Positions 61,269 to 64,000 of a DNA stretch of 64,000 nt are shown here, piece by piece. The notes beneath the pieces were generated by a model. It saw only the letters and a program-made list of their open reading frames with translations. It did no database searches and was not told the origin of the DNA. The DNA comes from Neoluteolibacter marinus. GTDB taxonomy: Bacteria > Verrucomicrobiota > Verrucomicrobiia > Verrucomicrobiales > Akkermansiaceae. The stretch spans positions 62,001 through 126,000 of the forward strand of contig NZ_JACZFQ010000090.1 in the NCBI RefSeq assembly GCF_014904755.1, written 5' to 3'. The position numbers and the translations under genes were made by a program. Every line of letters starts with the position of its first letter. The first letter of the stretch is position 1.

Positions 61269-64000
61269 TCAGGGCGCCTCAAGCGATAGCTCGAGGCGGG
61301 CGAAGATCTTGGGGTCGGGAACCAGTCCGCCATCAAGGTTCGCCGGGAGTTCCACCGGCAGCCAGCCGTCGACCAGCGGCGGCGGGGTGTCGGTTTCGGA
61401 GTCGAACAGCACGGCCGACCAATCGTCGAGATCGCGCGAGGCCCGGACGCGCCAGGTCAAGTCGCTCAGCGAAGGATCGTGGCGGAACAGGAAGGTGAAG
61501 CCGGACGGGCCGGTGGTGAGCACCGGCAGCAGGTGGGCGACGGGGTCAAGCGGGCCGACACCGAGTGCATAGCGGATGATGTTCGCGATGCCGTCGCCTG
61601 CGGGAGTCGCATCAGGTCCGGAGATGGCGTCGTTGGCGAGGTCGCCCGCATCGGGGAAATTCGTCGCCCGCCAGTGGGCGTAGGTGCCCGGCTGGGTTGC
61701 GAGCGGGTCGCCTTCCACCGTGAAGTTGTCGAAGCGGTTGTTGCCGGCATTGCCGCCGTCGCCCTGTTGGAAGGAAATGCGCAGCGCGAACAGCGGATTG
61801 TCGGCCACGCCGGCGACCTGGCGGAAGTCGAGCACCTGAAGGGCCGGCGTGGCGTCGAGGACCGGGAGGGTGGTGAAGGGCGTGAACACCGAACCGTCGA
61901 CGGTGTAGGCGATCTGTTGGGTGCCGGCGCCCTGGCCGGAGCGGCGGGTCTCGTATTTGACGACGATGTTCTCGTGGCCGGTGGTTGGGATCGCGAAATC
62001 CAGGATCGCGCCGAGCGGGATGTTGACGCGGAGGTGGTTGCCGGCGGGGTTTTCGTTGCGGGCATTCTCGCCGTTGAAACCTTCGTTGTTGTCCGCGACC
62101 GTCGCGGATCCGCCGCTGAGCGAGGGTGTCAAATTTCCGCCGCCCAGGGTCTGGGTGACGGCAAGCAGATTGGCTTCGTTGAAGTTCCAGTAGTGCAGCA
62201 GTTGTCCCGGCGGCGGGGTGGTTGCGGCGAAGGTGGCAGGTGCGGACCAGTGACTCCAGCGGCCGGTGTTGTCCTGGTGGCGGACGCGGACGCGGTAGGT
62301 CCTGCCGGGGGTGGCGATGCCGTAGGGGATGCGGACACTGGCCGTGGCCGAGGTGGATTCCTCGGTCCAAACCGGGGTGATCTCATAGATCCGGGGTGTC
62401 CCGGCGACATAACCCGGGACCCCGGGGCCGGAGATTTCCGCGAGCCGCCACTGCGTCTTGGCATAAGTGCCGGCACCCTGCGGGTCGGAAAACGCGGATG
62501 CGCTGAAGGTCAGGTCGCTGACCGGGTAGGACGGATCACCGGTGGCGGTGAGGGTCGGGGTCTGGGGAATCGCCGCGTCGGCGGCGTCGGCGGCGAGGTA
62601 CTGGTAGCCGTAGCCGAGCTGGTTGCCGTTGTTGACCGCCCAGGTGCCGCCCGGCCAGGTGTTGGTGGCGTAGTCACGGAGGTACGCCATCGAGTCCTCG
62701 TGTGCCATCGTGCCCGAGGATGCCGGCGAGCGCAGCCAGCGGGTCCAGCCGCCGCCGATCCGGCTGTCGGCGAAGCTGGTGCGGTAGAAGTTCCCCTTGT
62801 GGTTGCCTTGTCCGCTGGCGTTGCTGTCGGTGCCGCGGGTCCGGGGGTGGAGGTTCCACATCGCGGCGTCGGCGTCGGCCCAGGTGAGCGTCTGGCCGGC
62901 CGGATTGACGATCTGGGCGAACTCGTCGATCACCTGCGCGACCTGGCCGCCGCCGGGTGCGGAATCGGACGCAAGCAGGTCGAGGATTTCGCGGGCGCGG
63001 TTGCGGTACTCCAGCGCGAGCGCGGGATTCTGGACGATCGATTTGTTGGCATCGATCAGCCCGCTCCAGTGGGTCTTGGCGATGAACATCATGTCGAGGT
63101 CCCACGGCATCGGCACCCAGCGGTTGTCCGAGGAGCGGTGATAGAAGTAGTGGTTGTAGCCGGAGCGGACATCGACGTTGCCGTCCAGGCGGTTGAGCGC
63201 GTGGAAGGTGTAGTAGGCTTCCATGTCCATGTTCGCCCGCCACCAGCTCTCCGTCGGGTTGCCGCTGACGTGGGCGTCGCGGAAGCTGTTCCAGTCGGAG
63301 GAATCGAGCGGTTGGGTCGCGCCCTGGCTCTTCTTGTCGCCCGCGTTGCCCTCGATCTTGTAAACGCTGCCATCGGGCAAGCCGCGCTCGTCGAGGAAGG
63401 AGCCGTCGGGTTGCTCGACCGCGAGATAGAGGCCCCAGAAGTCGCCGGCATATTGGCCGTCGGCACTGCCGATGGGGTCGTTGACGACCACGCCGGGGGC
63501 GGGCGTCTCGTCGGCGCCGCGGACGATCCGGAAGTGGTAGTAGTGGGTGTGCGGCGAGGGCAGGCCGGCGAGGTCGTAGAGCTTGAAGGAGGCGGCTTCC
63601 TCGACGCCGGCCATGCCGCGGTGGACCGGGGCCCAGGGGCTGGCGCAGGCGTTGCCGGAGAATGAACCCCAGGTCTCCTTGTATTTCGCTCCGAAGTTGT
63701 CGCGGGCGGGAAGATCGCGGGAGCGGTTGAAGAAAAAGCGCCACTTGTTCTTCCCCGACTGGTAGGTCGAGGCCTCGCCGCGGTTCTTGAACTCGATGTG
63801 ATCGTAGACTTTCCCGTTGTAGACGAAGGTGCCGCGGAAGCGGACCGCGTCGTAGCCGCTGCTGTACTGGGAGTTGATGACGTCGGTACCGTTGGCGATC
63901 AACGAATAGACCGGCAGGTCGTCGAGCAGGGTGCCGGGGAAGGTCTGGAGCGGCGTGCTGCCGGGCCGCAGCGCTCCCTGCCACGCCGCCAAGGGACTGG
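61269..64000 (-). CDS. Giant CotH-kinase protein, tandem paralogue (partial)
   Basis: The 3' part of a second CotH protein; the gene runs off the right edge, and at least 910 residues are visible. It aligns block for block with the C-terminal half of the neighbouring gene, from AAWQGALRPGSTPLQTFPG through the CotH domain (KETWGSFSGNACASPWAPVHRG, PWDLDMMF) to the C-terminal module (YAHWRATNF, GDGIANIIRYALGVGP, FARLELSLEAP). The 226-bp gap between the two genes includes an AT-rich stretch that is probably a promoter for the left-hand copy. The product is expected to be exported. Confidence 0.88.
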   Translation of the reverse strand, partial: SPLAAWQGALRPGSTPLQTFPGTLLDDLPVYSLIANGTDVINSQYSSGYDAVRFRGTFVYNGKVYDHIEFKNRGEASTYQSGKNKWRFFFNRSRDLPARDNFGAKYKETWGSFSGNACASPWAPVHRGMAGVEEAASFKLYDLAGLPSPHTHYYHFRIVRGADETPAPGVVVNDPIGSADGQYAGDFWGLYLAVEQPDGSFLDERGLPDGSVYKIEGNAGDKKSQGATQPLDSSDWNSFRDAHVSGNPTESWWRANMDMEAYYTFHALNRLDGNVDVRSGYNHYFYHRSSDNRWVPMPWDLDMMFIAKTHWSGLIDANKSIVQNPALALEYRNRAREILDLLASDSAPGGGQVAQVIDEFAQIVNPAGQTLTWADADAAMWNLHPRTRGTDSNASGQGNHKGNFYRTSFADSRIGGGWTRWLRSPASSGTMAHEDSMAYLRDYATNTWPGGTWAVNNGNQLGYGYQYLAADAADAAIPQTPTLTATGDPSYPVSDLTFSASAFSDPQGAGTYAKTQWRLAEISGPGVPGYVAGTPRIYEITPVWTEESTSATASVRIPYGIATPGRTYRVRVRHQDNTGRWSHWSAPATFAATTPPPGQLLHYWNFNEANLLAVTQTLGGGNLTPSLSGGSATVADNNEGFNGENARNENPAGNHLRVNIPLGAILDFAIPTTGHENIVVKYETRRSGQGAGTQQIAYTVDGSVFTPFTTLPVLDATPALQVLDFRQVAGVADNPLFALRISFQQGDGGNAGNNRFDNFTVEGDPLATQPGTYAHWRATNFPDAGDLANDAISGPDATPAGDGIANIIRYALGVGPLDPVAHLLPVLTTGPSGFTFLFRHDPSLSDLTWRVRASRDLDDWSAVLFDSETDTPPPLVDGWLPVELPANLDGGLVPDPKIFARLELSLEAP

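Noticed and set aside
61479-63665. Long plus-strand open frame opposite the second CotH gene
   Set aside because: Same antisense effect as for the first CotH gene.

Overview
The window is high-GC chromosomal DNA that looks like a member of the Verrucomicrobiota (PVC superphylum). The signs are PVC-type c-cytochromes joined to sugar-dehydrogenase-like propellers, CotH/lamin-tail giant proteins, PEP-CTERM proteins, an SHD1-domain protease and abundant signal-peptide proteins. This assignment is inferred from protein content only; there is no rRNA or tRNA gene to anchor it.

Layout. 0-7 kb: aspartate kinase, a DUF2339 membrane protein, a periplasmic thioredoxin, a secreted unknown and Kbl. 7-20 kb: a PEP-CTERM protein, a 1627-residue SGNH hydrolase with four repeated modules, fructosamine kinase, a concentrative nucleoside transporter, RNase HI, and two secreted proteins. 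20-29 kb: a secretin-like protein, an SHD1-metalloprotease, a TonB-dependent receptor, threonine dehydrogenase (partner of Kbl, 17.6 kb away) and a PQQ-repeat propeller protein. 28.7-31.1 kb: a lower-GC island of small orphan genes, including an Imm53 immunity gene and two lipoproteins, with related repeats that look like degenerate integron attC sites. 31.4-34.2 kb: a TetR regulator with palindromic operators and a CMD/AhpD-like, DUF1348, DUF5069 and membrane-protein gene set. 34.3-41.9 kb: an acyltransferase, a large PVC cytochrome, a GAF-LytTR regulator with a direct-repeat upstream site, RsgA, a rhodanese and a small SGNH lipoprotein. 41.8-42.4 kb: a tandem duplication of about 270 bp, each copy carrying a 206-bp MITE-like element. 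42.5-50.1 kb: an esterase, an FG-GAP protein, an EamA-argD-argF run and a second PEP-CTERM protein. 50.3-55.4 kb: signal peptidase I, an HpnD-like synthase, a proline-rich lipoprotein and a translationally coupled cytochrome/propeller pair. 55.4-64 kb: two tandem giant CotH-kinase/lamin-tail paralogues, the second cut by the window edge.

How it fits together. Core metabolism (lysine/threonine-family entry, threonine catabolism, arginine synthesis, hopanoid/squalene precursors) is interspersed with a large exported proteome. Five of the large secreted proteins end in a similar module of about 110-135 residues (aromatic-x-x-Trp start, an LG block, a final Phe-x-Arg), which may be a shared secretion or anchoring signal distinct from PEP-CTERM. 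That module, the cassette-like immunity island and the putative regulatory palindromes and repeats are the most interesting observations.
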